From an uncultured Lachnospiraceae bacterium (GTDB lineage: Bacteria; Bacillota; Clostridia; Lachnospirales; Lachnospiraceae): 64,000 bases of DNA. The notes below the pieces were generated by a model. The model had not been told where the DNA came from. It worked only from the letters and a program-made list of their open reading frames with translations, and did no database searches. The position numbers and the translations under genes are program-made. The stretch covers positions 62,001 through 126,000 of the forward strand of contig CANOVJ010000003.1 of the NCBI GenBank assembly GCA_947570615.1, in the 5' to 3' direction. Positions within the stretch are counted from its first letter, which is position 1. Every line of letters begins with the position of its first letter. Below, one piece after another: positions 38,144-46,587 of the stretch.

Positions 38144-39877
38144 ATGGAATATAAGCATATAGAGGAAGGGATCTTCGAGAGCCGCCCCAACAGATTTATC
38201 GCATATGTGACGGCTGACGGGGCCAGAGAAAAGGTTCACGTAAAAAATACCGGGCGATGCAGGGAGCTTCTGGTGGAGAACGCCACGGTTTATCTGGAGC
38301 GGAGCGCAAATCCCCACAGAAGCACCGCATACGATCTGGTCGCCGTGCGCAAGGGGGAGCGTCTGATCAACATGGATTCCCAGGCGCCCAACAAGGCGGT
38401 GGAGGAATGGCTGCGCGGCGGCGGTCTTTTTTCCGATGCGACCCTGGTCAGACCGGAAATGAAATACGGCAGTTCACGGTTTGACTTTTATGTGGAGACG
38501 CCCCGGGAGAAGATTCTCATCGAGGTAAAGGGAGTCACACTGGAGCAGGAGGACGTGGCGCTGTTTCCGGACGCCCCCTCGCAGAGGGCCGTAAAGCATG
38601 TGCGGGAGCTGATGGAGGCCGTGAAGGCCGGGTATCGCGCCTGTGTGCTTTTTGTGGTTCAGATGGAGGGGGTTAAGTTTTTTACGCCCAATTACAGGAC
38701 GCATCCGGCCTTTGCCGAAGCGCTCCGGGAGGCGGCGCAGGCGGGGGTGGAGGTGCTGGCTTACGACTGCCTGGTATCGCCCCGGTCCATGAGGGTTCAC
38801 CAGCCCGTTCCGGTGAAGCTCTCTGTTGTGGAGGCCGTGACCTGCCGCCTGCTCTCCTGGTACGACAGCGGAAGACGGATCCTTCCCTGGAGGGAGAATC
38901 CGACGCCTTACCATGTGTGGGTGTCGGAAATCATGCTGCAGCAGACCCGGGTGGAGGCGGTAAAGCCCTATTATGACAGGTTTATGAGAGTCCTGCCCGA
39001 CATTGCCAGCCTTTCCGGCGTGCCCGAGGATGAGCTTTTAAAGCTCTGGGAAGGGCTGGGTTATTACAGCCGGGCGAGGAATCTGAAAAGGGCGGCGCAG
39101 ATAATCATGGAGGAGTACGGCGGGAACATGCCCGGGGAGTATGATGCCCTTCTGGGACTTCCCGGAATCGGAAGCTACACCGCGGGAGCCATCAGCTCCA
39201 TCGCCTTTGGAAGGAGGGAGCCTGCGGTGGACGGAAACGTGCTGCGGGTTCTTGCAAGGCTTAAGGGGGATGAGCGGGACATCTCCCTGGCCGGAGTGCG
39301 CAGGGAGATCGAGAAGGAGCTGCGCGCCCTGATGCCCGGGGAGCGCCCCGGAGATTTCAACCAGGCGATGATGGAGCTGGGAGCAACCGTGTGCGTCCCC
39401 TCGGGCAGGCCCAACTGCCCGGCGTGTCCTCTGGAGGGATACTGCACGGCGCATTTTGAAGGAAAAGAGCTGGACTATCCCCGCAGGACGCCGAAGAAGG
39501 CGAGAGCCGTCGAGGAAAAAACAGTGCTTATCATCCGGGACGAGAACAGGGCCGCGCTGCAAAAACGCCCGGAAAAGGGGCTTCTGGCCGGAATGTATGA
39601 GTTCCCCTGCATGGAGGGCCACCGCTCGGCGCAGGAGGTGCTGGATTATCTGTCCCGGCAGGGGCTGAGTGTGCTCAGGATCGAGCCCCTTAAGAGCAGT
39701 AAACACATTTTTACCCATAAGGAATGGCACATGATCGGATATGCGGTCCGGGTGGACGAGCTGGCGCAGAACAGGACGCCGGAGCAGATGATATTTGTGG
39801 AGAGGCAGAAGGCCAGGGAGACGTATCCCATTCCCTCCGCCTACAGGGCCTATCTTGAATATGCGAGCCTGTCCTGA
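38144..39877 (+). CDS. SfsA-MutY fusion: sugar-fermentation-stimulation nuclease domain plus A/G-specific adenine glycosylase
   Basis: A 577-residue fusion. Residues ~1-225 are SfsA: NRFIAYV, VHVKNTGRCRELL, YGSSRFDFYVE and EVKGVTLE with the PD-(D/E)XK-like acidic residues. Residues ~232-577 are MutY. The glycosylase Glu lies in VWVSEIMLQQTRVEAV, the HhH in LLGLPGIGSYTAGA and the catalytic Asp in AVDGNVLRV. Four cysteines of the iron-sulfur cluster lie in a C-x7-C-x2-C-x5-C arrangement. A C-terminal Nudix-like 8-oxoG recognition domain follows. The frame is continuous across the join (about residue 228). SfsA is reported as a DNA/RNA nuclease; MutY removes A opposite 8-oxoG. Confidence 0.92.
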   Translation: MEYKHIEEGIFESRPNRFIAYVTADGAREKVHVKNTGRCRELLVENATVYLERSANPHRSTAYDLVAVRKGERLINMDSQAPNKAVEEWLRGGGLFSDATLVRPEMKYGSSRFDFYVETPREKILIEVKGVTLEQEDVALFPDAPSQRAVKHVRELMEAVKAGYRACVLFVVQMEGVKFFTPNYRTHPAFAEALREAAQAGVEVLAYDCLVSPRSMRVHQPVPVKLSVVEAVTCRLLSWYDSGRRILPWRENPTPYHVWVSEIMLQQTRVEAVKPYYDRFMRVLPDIASLSGVPEDELLKLWEGLGYYSRARNLKRAAQIIMEEYGGNMPGEYDALLGLPGIGSYTAGAISSIAFGRREPAVDGNVLRVLARLKGDERDISLAGVRREIEKELRALMPGERPGDFNQAMMELGATVCVPSGRPNCPACPLEGYCTAHFEGKELDYPRRTPKKARAVEEKTVLIIRDENRAALQKRPEKGLLAGMYEFPCMEGHRSAQEVLDYLSRQGLSVLRIEPLKSSKHIFTHKEWHMIGYAVRVDELAQNRTPEQMIFVERQKARETYPIPSAYRAYLEYASLS

Positions 39878-39904
39878 ACAGGCTTATCTTCAGAATTTCT
39901 TAAG

Positions 39905-39933
39905 TTGATTCTTTTCTCTAAAGTGGGTATGAT
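39905..39933 (+). promoter_or_regulatory. promoter of the glycosyltransferase at 40 kb
   Basis: TTGATT (39905-39910) and TATGAT (39928-39933) with a 17-base spacer; the leader would be about 80 nt. Confidence 0.55.
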
Positions 39934-40017
39934 AGGGGAAAGGAATATGCCGGCGGGATGTTACACGGGACAAAACGGCGGCTTTCCTGATAATTATCAA
40001 CCTGGCAGGAGAGAGAG

Positions 40018-41043
40018 ATGAAACTTTTATCATTTGCAATACCCTGTTATAACTCGGCGGCCTACATGGAAAAATGCGTGGATTCTCTGTTAAGGGGCGG
40101 AGAGGATGTGGAGATCATCATCGTGGACGACGGATCCACGGACGACACGGCCTGGATTGCGGACAGATATGCCGAAAGCTATCCGTCCATTGTAAATGTG
40201 GTGCATAAGGAAAACGGCGGACACGGTTCGGCTGTCAATGCGGGAATCGAAAGGGCGCAGGGACTGTATTTCAAGGTGGTGGACAGCGACGACTGGGTTA
40301 AGGAGGACGCCTATATGCAGATCCTTGAGACCCTGAAAAACCTCACCGGCGGAGAGAAGGTCCTGGATATGCTGATCAGCAATTTTGTCTATGAGAAGAC
40401 AGGCCAGAACAGGCATAAGGTCATGCGCTATAAGCATGCGCTGCCCGCGGGGGAGCTGTTTTCCTGGGAGGATGTGAAGCATTTCCACAAGGGGCAGTAC
40501 ATCCTCATGCACTCTGTCATCTTCCGCACCAGACTGCTCCGGGAGTGCGGCTTAAAGCTGCCGGAGCATACCTTTTATGTGGACAACCTCTACGTGTTCG
40601 AGCCCCTTCCCTGGGTGAAGAATATGTATTATCTGGATGTAAATTTTTACCGCTATTATATCGGAAGAGAAGGACAGTCGGTAAATGAGGATATCATGAT
40701 CGGAAGGATCGATCAGCAGCTTCTGGTCAACAGAATGATGATAGACTATATGGTGGAGAACAAAACCCGGATCGCACGCTCTGCAAAAATGAAACGGTAT
40801 ATGCTCAGCTATCTGGATATCATCACCACCATATCCTCCATTCTGCTGATCCGTTCGGGCACCAGGGAAAATCTGGCCAAAAAGAAGGAGCTCTGGAGTT
40901 ATCTGAAAAAAAAGGACTGGCGGATTTACAGAAAGCTCAGGTACGGCCTGCTTGGAAGTTGCATGAACCTGCCCGGCCGCAGCGGCAGGAAAATTTCGGT
41001 GGAAGGGTATAAGATCTGCCGCCGGTTTTTTAATTTCAATTAA
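40018..41043 (+). CDS. family 2 glycosyltransferase
   Basis: A 341-residue GT-A glycosyltransferase: LSFAIPCYNSAAYMEKCVDS, EIIIVDDGSTDDTAWIA, VNAGIERAQGLYFKVVDSDD (DxD-type) and a C-terminal helical region rich in Lys/Arg. Many Firmicute homologues are annotated as putative beta-glycosyltransferases. A GGAGAGAGAG site precedes the ATG. It is monocistronic, ending before the large hairpin element at 41057. Confidence 0.88.
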   Translation: MKLLSFAIPCYNSAAYMEKCVDSLLRGGEDVEIIIVDDGSTDDTAWIADRYAESYPSIVNVVHKENGGHGSAVNAGIERAQGLYFKVVDSDDWVKEDAYMQILETLKNLTGGEKVLDMLISNFVYEKTGQNRHKVMRYKHALPAGELFSWEDVKHFHKGQYILMHSVIFRTRLLRECGLKLPEHTFYVDNLYVFEPLPWVKNMYYLDVNFYRYYIGREGQSVNEDIMIGRIDQQLLVNRMMIDYMVENKTRIARSAKMKRYMLSYLDIITTISSILLIRSGTRENLAKKKELWSYLKKKDWRIYRKLRYGLLGSCMNLPGRSGRKISVEGYKICRRFFNFN

Positions 41044-41056
41044 TCAGAAGCAGACA

Positions 41057-41157
41057 AAAGGGCTGTCGCAAAAGAGCGGATTCCTACAATATGCGGTACG
41101 GAGACTTTCGAACAGCGTACACATATTGCAGAATTACCGGTTTTGCGACAGCCCTTT
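41057..41157. repeat. 101-bp long imperfect inverted repeat (hairpin element; terminator or MITE-like)
   Basis: Perfect 17-bp terminal inverted repeats (AAAGGGCTGTCGCAAAA at 41057-41073, complement at 41141-41157) enclose a second, imperfect arm pair (CAATATG...TAC with GTAC...CATATTG). The whole element folds into one long hairpin. The T run at the end (CCCTTTATG) makes it a plausible bidirectional terminator between two convergent genes. Its length and ends, similar in style to IS1182-like termini, also fit a small non-autonomous element. Confidence 0.65.
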
Positions 41158-41182
41158 ATGATTTACGAGGGTCGGCCGACTT

Positions 41183-41860
41183 TTACACCTGACGAACTCT
41201 CCGGCCATGCCTTGCGCCGATGCGGGTCTGATAAACCGTCACCACGTTTGCCTGATAGACAACCGCATACATGACCGCGGCCATGATAAAGGCGGTCAGC
41301 ACATCAAACATGGAATGCTGTTTGATGAACATGGTGGAGAGGATGATAGAGACGCACAGGATAAAGGAGCCTGTGCGGATTTTTTTGTTTGCGGCAAGCG
41401 ATTCACTGTGAACCACGGCCAGGTGCGCGCCGATGGAATTGTACACGTGGATGCTCGGCCAGAGATTGGTGGGCGTATCCACACTGTACAGGTGCGCCAC
41501 CATTCTGGAGAAAATATTTTCCCGGGGCATTATGTAAGGGCGCAGATGATGTCCGTTGGGCCAGAGAGTGGAGATCACCAGAAACACCGTCATTCCTGTA
41601 AAGAGGAATACACAGGTATTAAGGTATTCCCGCTTATTTTTGAAAAAGCAGTACAGTACCACCGCCGACACATACACAAACCACAGAAAATATGGAACCA
41701 CAAACACTTCGCAGAACGGGATCACATCGTCCGCCTGCATGTGGATGATAAAAGGCGGATTGATCACTTTTCGCTCCAGCCATGCAAACCAGACGCAATA
41801 AATCCCGGCATAAACAATCAGCGGAATCGCATGCTTATACCGCCCGTAAAAATTTTTCAT
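41183..41860 (-). CDS. PAP2 family membrane phosphatase
   Basis: A 225-residue membrane protein with about five or six hydrophobic segments. The PAP2 signature is partial but clear: WPSIHVYNS is the PSxH motif and FIKQHSMFDVL is the third, H-x3-D, motif. The first K-x6-RP motif appears as GHHLRPYIM. GGAGG before ATG 41860 sets the start. Such enzymes dephosphorylate lipid phosphates. It lies 90 bases downstream of a diacylglycerol-kinase family gene on the same strand, so a joint role in lipid phosphate turnover is likely. Confidence 0.85.
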   Translation of the reverse strand: MKNFYGRYKHAIPLIVYAGIYCVWFAWLERKVINPPFIIHMQADDVIPFCEVFVVPYFLWFVYVSAVVLYCFFKNKREYLNTCVFLFTGMTVFLVISTLWPNGHHLRPYIMPRENIFSRMVAHLYSVDTPTNLWPSIHVYNSIGAHLAVVHSESLAANKKIRTGSFILCVSIILSTMFIKQHSMFDVLTAFIMAAVMYAVVYQANVVTVYQTRIGARHGRRVRQV

Positions 41861-41950
41861 AATAACCTCCATGCTGCCGCCGACAGGCGGCTCTCAAATC
41901 AGGCTGATAAAAAGCCGCAGGCTTTTTCGACCTGACCTTTCTGTTATATT

Positions 41951-42931
41951 TTACAGCAAAAGCTGTAATTTCTTTTTTTCGCAGGTCATGACGATACAGT
42001 TGCTTTTCATGGTGACCTCTCCGTCGGTATGTACCCACAAAGGAGCGGAAGTCTTAAGGCGGACTCTGGATGCGCCGTAGCGCTCGATTCCCTTAAAACG
42101 ATAATGCTTCCCTGAAAAGGCAGTGGGAAGCGCCAGCAGAATCAGCCATTTGGGTATATTCCCCACCGCGCAAAGATCGATAAGCCCGTCCCCGGGATCG
42201 GCTCCCGGACAGAACTTAAAGCCACCTCCCTCATACTGATGGATCATACCTGCCACAAACAGAAATCTGGGAAGGGTGATCACCCTGTGGTCCGTCAGCG
42301 TGATGGTACAGGAAATCTTCCTGGCCATGATCAGCTGCTTAAGCGCAATGGTCAGGTAGGTAAGCTTTCCCAGACCTGCTTTATTCAGTATATTCTTAAA
42401 TTTAGAAGCAAGAGCCTCCTCACACACGGCGGCGTCGAATCCGATGCCGCAGCTCACGGCAAAATACCGTCTTCGCTCCGCAGGCCCGCCGCAGGCGTGC
42501 TGCCTCGAATACTGGCCGGACATCTGCTCATAGGTCAGACACCCCAGATCCATAAGGGAGGGTTCCCTGCAGGATAAAATAAGCTCCAGAATTTTCAGAG
42601 GGTCTTTCGGGAGGGACAGATCCCTTGCGAGATCGTTGCTTGAACCGGTAGGAATGTATCCGATCTGCACGCGGCCAAAATCGGTGATTCCCTGCAAAAC
42701 TTCATTTAAAGTGCCGTCGCCGCCAAGCACGATGAGCTTTATTGTAATTTCAGGGTTATTCATTAAAAGAGAAGAGGACAGTTCCCGCACCAACACCGTG
42801 ACATGTCCCGCTTCCCTGGAGATGAAAGCCTTATATGCAATTTTCTTCCGCTTCAGCTCCGGTTCCAGCATGGCCCAGATTTTGGTGCCCCTGCCTGATC
42901 TGGAGGCCGGATTTACGATCACATAGTACAT
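41951..42931 (-). CDS. diacylglycerol/lipid kinase family protein (DgkB/YegS-like)
   Basis: A 326-residue lipid kinase family protein. The nucleotide-binding motifs are complete: IVNPASRSGRG at the N-terminus, LIVLGGDGTLNEVLQG (about residues 68-83) and GYIPTGSSNDLARDL. The C-terminal beta-sandwich has the usual DGLIDLCAV and HTDGE. GAGGG lies upstream of the ATG. It phosphorylates diacylglycerol or related lipids, consistent with the PAP2 gene after it. Confidence 0.9.
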   Translation of the reverse strand: MYYVIVNPASRSGRGTKIWAMLEPELKRKKIAYKAFISREAGHVTVLVRELSSSLLMNNPEITIKLIVLGGDGTLNEVLQGITDFGRVQIGYIPTGSSNDLARDLSLPKDPLKILELILSCREPSLMDLGCLTYEQMSGQYSRQHACGGPAERRRYFAVSCGIGFDAAVCEEALASKFKNILNKAGLGKLTYLTIALKQLIMARKISCTITLTDHRVITLPRFLFVAGMIHQYEGGGFKFCPGADPGDGLIDLCAVGNIPKWLILLALPTAFSGKHYRFKGIERYGASRVRLKTSAPLWVHTDGEVTMKSNCIVMTCEKKKLQLLL

Positions 42932-43219
42932 ACTCTCTTTTGTCCCTCTGAAATCGTTTTTTATTGTATCAGCAATTGGGCGGAGAGTAAAGGTCTTTCG
43001 GCATTTTCCACAAATCTTAAGGAATAATTAGGATATATTCACTAAAGGGTTCGAATATTCTGAAATCCGTCTGCTCTCGCGGGCCATAAAGCCCCGGAAA
43101 CGGCAAACATTCCGGGCCGAAATGCGGACACCGGGTTTTATTTACAGGCGGGATATGCTATAATAAACCGAAATCCGAGAAGCAATATTATTTTTATATA
43201 CAGGATGAGGAGGAAAAAT

Positions 43220-44458
43220 ATGTATTCACTTGAAGAAGTAAGAGCCGTTGACCCGGAAATCGCCCAGGCCATCGTGGATGAGCAGGAGAGACAGAACAGC
43301 CATATCGAGCTGATCGCTTCCGAGAACTGGGTGAGCAAAGCGGTGATGGCGGCCATGGGCAGCCCGCTGACCAACAAGTATGCGGAAGGATACCCTGCGA
43401 AGCGTTACTACGGCGGATGCCAGTGCGTGGATGTGGTGGAGGAGCTGGCCATTGAGAGGGCGAAGAAGCTCTTTGGCTGCGATTATGCCAACGTACAGCC
43501 CCATTCGGGGGCACAGGCCAATCTGGCGGTGCAGTTTGCGGTCTGCAACCCCGGGGACACCATCATGGGGATGAATCTGGATCACGGCGGACATCTGACC
43601 CATGGAAGCCCGGTAAATATTTCCGGAAAATATTTTAAGATCGTGCCCTATGGGGTGAACGACGAGGGCTTTATCGACTATGACAAGCTGCGGGAAACCG
43701 CGCTGGAATGCCGCCCTAAAATGATCATTGCGGGGGCGTCGGCCTATGCCAGAACCATTGATTTTAAGAAATTCAGGGAGGTCGCCGACGAGGCGGGGGC
43801 AGTGCTTATGGTGGATATGGCTCACATCGCGGGGCTTGTGGCCGCCGGCCTTCATCCCAGCCCGATTCCCTGGGCGCACGTTACCACCACAACGACCCAC
43901 AAGACGCTGCGGGGCCCCAGAGGCGGACTGATCCTTGCGAATCAGGAGGCCGCCGACAAATATAATTTCAACAAGGCCATATTCCCGGGAACCCAGGGCG
44001 GCCCTCTGATGCACGTGATTGCCGCCAAGGCGGTCTGCTTTAAGGAAGCGCTCTCGGATGATTTTAAGGTTTACCAGCAAAATATCATCGACAATGCGCA
44101 GGCGCTCTGCGCAGGACTGATGAGCAGAGAGATCCGGATCGTTTCCGGCGGCACGGACAATCACCTGATGCTTGTGGATCTGACCAACTACGGACTGACC
44201 GGTAAGGCGGTGGAGAAGATGCTGGACGAGGCCCACATTACCGCCAACAAGAATACCATTCCCAACGATCCCAAATCTCCTTTTGTCACCAGCGGGGTTC
44301 GTCTGGGAACTCCGGCGGTTACATCCAGAGGGATGAATACGCAGGATATGGACGAAATCGCCGAGGCGATCGCCCTGATCGTAAAGGGCGGGGAGGAAAA
44401 GATTCCGCAGGCGAGAGCTATCGTGCAAAAGCTCACGGACAAATATCCGCTGATTTAG
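43220..44458 (+). CDS. glyA: serine hydroxymethyltransferase
   Basis: GlyA interconverts serine and glycine with tetrahydrofolate, the main source of one-carbon units, which also feed the purine genes elsewhere in this window. The 412-residue protein has the PLP lysine in [14 protein letters not shown], together with [25 protein letters not shown] and [19 protein letters not shown] (about 43208-43217) sets ATG 43220. Upstream is a TATAAT at 43159-43164 without a convincing -35. Confidence 0.97.
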   Translation: MYSLEEVRAVDPEIAQAIVDEQERQNSHIELIASENWVSKAVMAAMGSPLTNKYAEGYPAKRYYGGCQCVDVVEELAIERAKKLFGCDYANVQPHSGAQANLAVQFAVCNPGDTIMGMNLDHGGHLTHGSPVNISGKYFKIVPYGVNDEGFIDYDKLRETALECRPKMIIAGASAYARTIDFKKFREVADEAGAVLMVDMAHIAGLVAAGLHPSPIPWAHVTTTTTHKTLRGPRGGLILANQEAADKYNFNKAIFPGTQGGPLMHVIAAKAVCFKEALSDDFKVYQQNIIDNAQALCAGLMSREIRIVSGGTDNHLMLVDLTNYGLTGKAVEKMLDEAHITANKNTIPNDPKSPFVTSGVRLGTPAVTSRGMNTQDMDEIAEAIALIVKGGEEKIPQARAIVQKLTDKYPLI

Positions 44459-44489
44459 GAACAATACGGGGAAAACGAAAAGAAAACCC

Positions 44490-44535
44490 GAAAAAACCTG
44501 CCCCGGGGCGGCGCTTGCTGCCGACCGGGGCAGGT
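44490..44535 (-). terminator. hairpin downstream of glyA with its T tract on the minus strand
   Basis: An 11-bp stem (ACCTGCCCCGG at 44496-44506 with CCGGGGCAGGT at 44525-44535) ends in a T run only when read on the minus strand (GGTTTTTTCGGG). On the plus strand no T tract follows. It would therefore stop antisense transcription entering glyA from the right. Confidence 0.55.
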
Positions 44536-44701
44536 CTGGCGCAGGGGGATTTCCCACCCTGTCATTCCCCTTAAGGGCCGTCTTATGCGCTGAAGAACGA
44601 CAGATAAAATGAGATAATTTGTAAAAAAATGGAATAATTTCAGATAAAAAAGATTCATTAATAAAAAAATGAAAAATCTTAGAAAAAAATGAAAAAATGT
44701 G

Positions 44702-44730
44702 TTGACAAATCAACAGAGACTGACTATAAT
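44702..44730 (+). promoter_or_regulatory. full-consensus promoter of the putative non-coding RNA
   Basis: TTGACA (44702-44707) and TATAAT (44725-44730), both perfect, with a 17-base spacer, preceded by about 100 bases of A-tract-rich DNA (44600-44700) that resembles an UP element. AATCAACA occurs at 44708 and again just after the -10 box (within 44731-44740), a possible regulator site. Confidence 0.85.
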
Positions 44731-44799
44731 AAAATCAACAAAACAAATTCACATAGATAATCTTAAAGAAAGGAAGGTACGGACCACCGAAAACGTAAG

Positions 44800-44850
44800 A
44801 TGAGTTATCTGGCAACGGATAACGGAAATGTGAAAGAGTTAAGCTTTTAA
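44800..44850 (+). CDS. possible 16-residue peptide inside the putative ncRNA
   Basis: ATG at 44800 begins MSYLATDNGNVKELSF followed by TAA. The nearest purine-rich ribosome-binding site (AAAGGAAGG, about 44769-44777) is too far upstream for normal initiation, so translation is doubtful. It would matter only if conserved in relatives. Confidence 0.2.
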   Translation: MSYLATDNGNVKELSF

Positions 44851-45082
44851 AGTACAAAAGAATTAAGTACCGAAGAAAGCGAATTTCGAATTCGTATCAC
44901 GCGCAGAAGAAAAGGTAACGAGTAGCAGAAGAAGAAATTAAACGTTACAGTACATTTGTACATAGGAAAATGGGCAGAGGTACGAAAGAGAAAAAAGAAA
45001 AACTGAATATCGGGAGAACCAGAGGTATTATCCGAAAAACAGTAGAAAGAGAGGTAAAGGCCATTGGATAGCATAGCATAGA

Positions 45083-45125
45083 GGCGGGTGTTAGTCGAAA
45101 AGATTAATACCCGCCTTAACTTTTT
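45083..45125 (+). terminator. intrinsic terminator of the putative ncRNA
   Basis: GGCGGGTGTTA (45083-45093) pairs with TAATACCCGCC (45105-45115), 11 bp with one G-U, followed by TTAACTTTTT. Confidence 0.85.
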
Positions 45126-45182
45126 GTGGAAATTGGCGGGCAAATAAGTTATGATAGATGTTATACTGAACCAGCGGAGGGT

Positions 45183-46523
45183 ATGGCTATCAAAATGGCA
45201 GGCAGAGAGATTAATCAGGAAGAAATGGAAAGAAAGATATACAGGCATAAGCGCAGGGTGAGAAATCAGATCATTTCCTACATCGTGATCACTGTGTTTC
45301 TTGCGGCGCTGATCGCGGGCGGCGTGATCGGCGTGAGAAAGCTCATGGCGATGATTAATGATAAAAAGCAGGCGGAGGAATTGCAGAAGCAGCTGGAGGA
45401 GCTTTCGGAGGGGGATGATACGCCGCCTGCTGTGGAGGCGCCCCAGGAGGAAACGGAGCCGGAGCCCGAGGGAGAGACCGACTGGCTGGAAAATATGGTG
45501 AACGATACGATTGCCGGGATGAGCCTGGAGGATCGGGTGGCGGGACTTTTCATCATCACGCCGGAGGCCCTCACCGGAACGGACACGGTGATCCAGGCGG
45601 GAGATACCACCAGGGATTGTCTGGCAGAGCATCCTGTAGGCGGACTCATCTATTCCTCCCGCAATATCAGGGACGAGGCCCAGCTTAAGGAGATGCTTCA
45701 GAATACCAGAAGCTTTTCAAAATCCGTGCCCTTCCTTGTGGTGGAGGAGGAGGGCGGAGAGCGCAGTCCCGTGGCGGAGAGCGGACTTGTGGAGAACGCA
45801 GGGAAAATGTCCGACATCGGCGCGGGAATGGATCCGGAGGCGGCCAGGACGGCCGGAAGCACCATTGGGGGATATCTCTCCGGTTACGGTTTTAACGTAA
45901 ACCTTGCGCCTGTGGCAGACCTTTTGGTGGAGGGGAATTCCGTTGTCGGAGAACGGGCTTTTGGCGCGGACGGGGGAACGGTTTCGGCCTTCGTGTCAGC
46001 CTTTGTGGAGGGCAGCCAGGGAAGCGGTGTGAGCGCATGCCTCAAGTATTTTCCCGGTCTGGGGGACGCGCAGGCAGATGCCACGGCGGGGATGATCACA
46101 TCCGAAAAGACGCTGGAGGAGTTGACGGGGACGAATTTTCCGGCGTATCAGGCGGGAATCATGTCAGGGGCGGATTTTGTGATGGTCAGTCATCTCTCCC
46201 TGCCAAATATCACGGGGGACAACACCCCGGCCTCTCTTTCAGGAAAGATGATTGCGGAAGTTTTAAGGGGGCAGCTTGGCTTCCAGGGAATCGTGATCAC
46301 AGACGCAATGAACGTGGCTGCGATCACCGAATACTATACTCCGGATGAGGCGGCAGTGAAGGCGCTGCAGGCGGGGGCGGATATGATCCTGATGCCGGAG
46401 GATTATGGTCAGGCTTATCAGGGCGTGCTGGACGCGGTAAGCAGCGGCGCCATCACCCAGGAGCAGGTGGACGAGTCCCTGCGCAGGATTTTCAGGGTAA
46501 AGCTGAGGGACCGGCTGGAATAA
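45183..46523 (+). CDS. membrane-anchored GH3 (NagZ-like) protein with altered catalytic motifs
   Basis: A 446-residue protein. An N-terminal basic stretch and one membrane helix (ISYIVITVFLAALIAGGVIGV) are followed by an acidic linker and a GH3 N-terminal barrel like beta-N-acetylglucosaminidase NagZ. The nucleophile region is kept (GIVITDAMNVAAI). The usual KHFPGHGD is KYFPGLGD, and the acid/base His of the D-S-H dyad is missing (QADATAGM). The DQEGG loop reads VEEEGGE. Activity is therefore doubtful. GGAGGG just before ATG 45183 is tightly spaced; ATG 45195 is an alternative start. Confidence 0.85.
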   Translation: MAIKMAGREINQEEMERKIYRHKRRVRNQIISYIVITVFLAALIAGGVIGVRKLMAMINDKKQAEELQKQLEELSEGDDTPPAVEAPQEETEPEPEGETDWLENMVNDTIAGMSLEDRVAGLFIITPEALTGTDTVIQAGDTTRDCLAEHPVGGLIYSSRNIRDEAQLKEMLQNTRSFSKSVPFLVVEEEGGERSPVAESGLVENAGKMSDIGAGMDPEAARTAGSTIGGYLSGYGFNVNLAPVADLLVEGNSVVGERAFGADGGTVSAFVSAFVEGSQGSGVSACLKYFPGLGDAQADATAGMITSEKTLEELTGTNFPAYQAGIMSGADFVMVSHLSLPNITGDNTPASLSGKMIAEVLRGQLGFQGIVITDAMNVAAITEYYTPDEAAVKALQAGADMILMPEDYGQAYQGVLDAVSSGAITQEQVDESLRRIFRVKLRDRLE

Positions 46524-46587
46524 ACAGGATGGAAAGATTTTCCGGCCCGCGAAGCGTGCGGCGCAGTTGCGAAAGACGGGGATATGG

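Larger units (their letters stand above)
44737..45125 (+). ncRNA. putative ~390-nt non-coding RNA between glyA and the GH3 gene
   Basis: A consensus promoter and a clean intrinsic terminator (45083-45125) bound about 390 nt with no open frame longer than 16 codons on the sense strand that starts well. The sequence is A/G-rich and clearly poorer in GC than its neighbours. Short hairpins can be drawn: GTTATC...GATAAC (about 44804-44823), GTAACG...CGTTAC (about 44916-44948) and GTACATTTGTAC (about 44950-44961). It does not match, by my memory of their conserved cores, tmRNA, RNase P RNA, SRP RNA or 6S RNA. The ends, not the identity, are what the sequence supports. Confidence 0.6.

Noticed and set aside
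43045..43075. GGGTTCGAATATTC resembling a tRNA T-loop
   Set aside because: No acceptor stem or anticodon arm can be drawn around it.
43159..43164. TATAAT upstream of glyA as a promoter
   Set aside because: A convincing -35 box at proper spacing is missing, so it is mentioned with glyA only and not listed as a feature.
43226..44713. A 495-codon minus-strand frame across glyA
   Set aside because: It lies opposite the well-conserved glyA and starts inside the AT-rich region without a ribosome-binding site.
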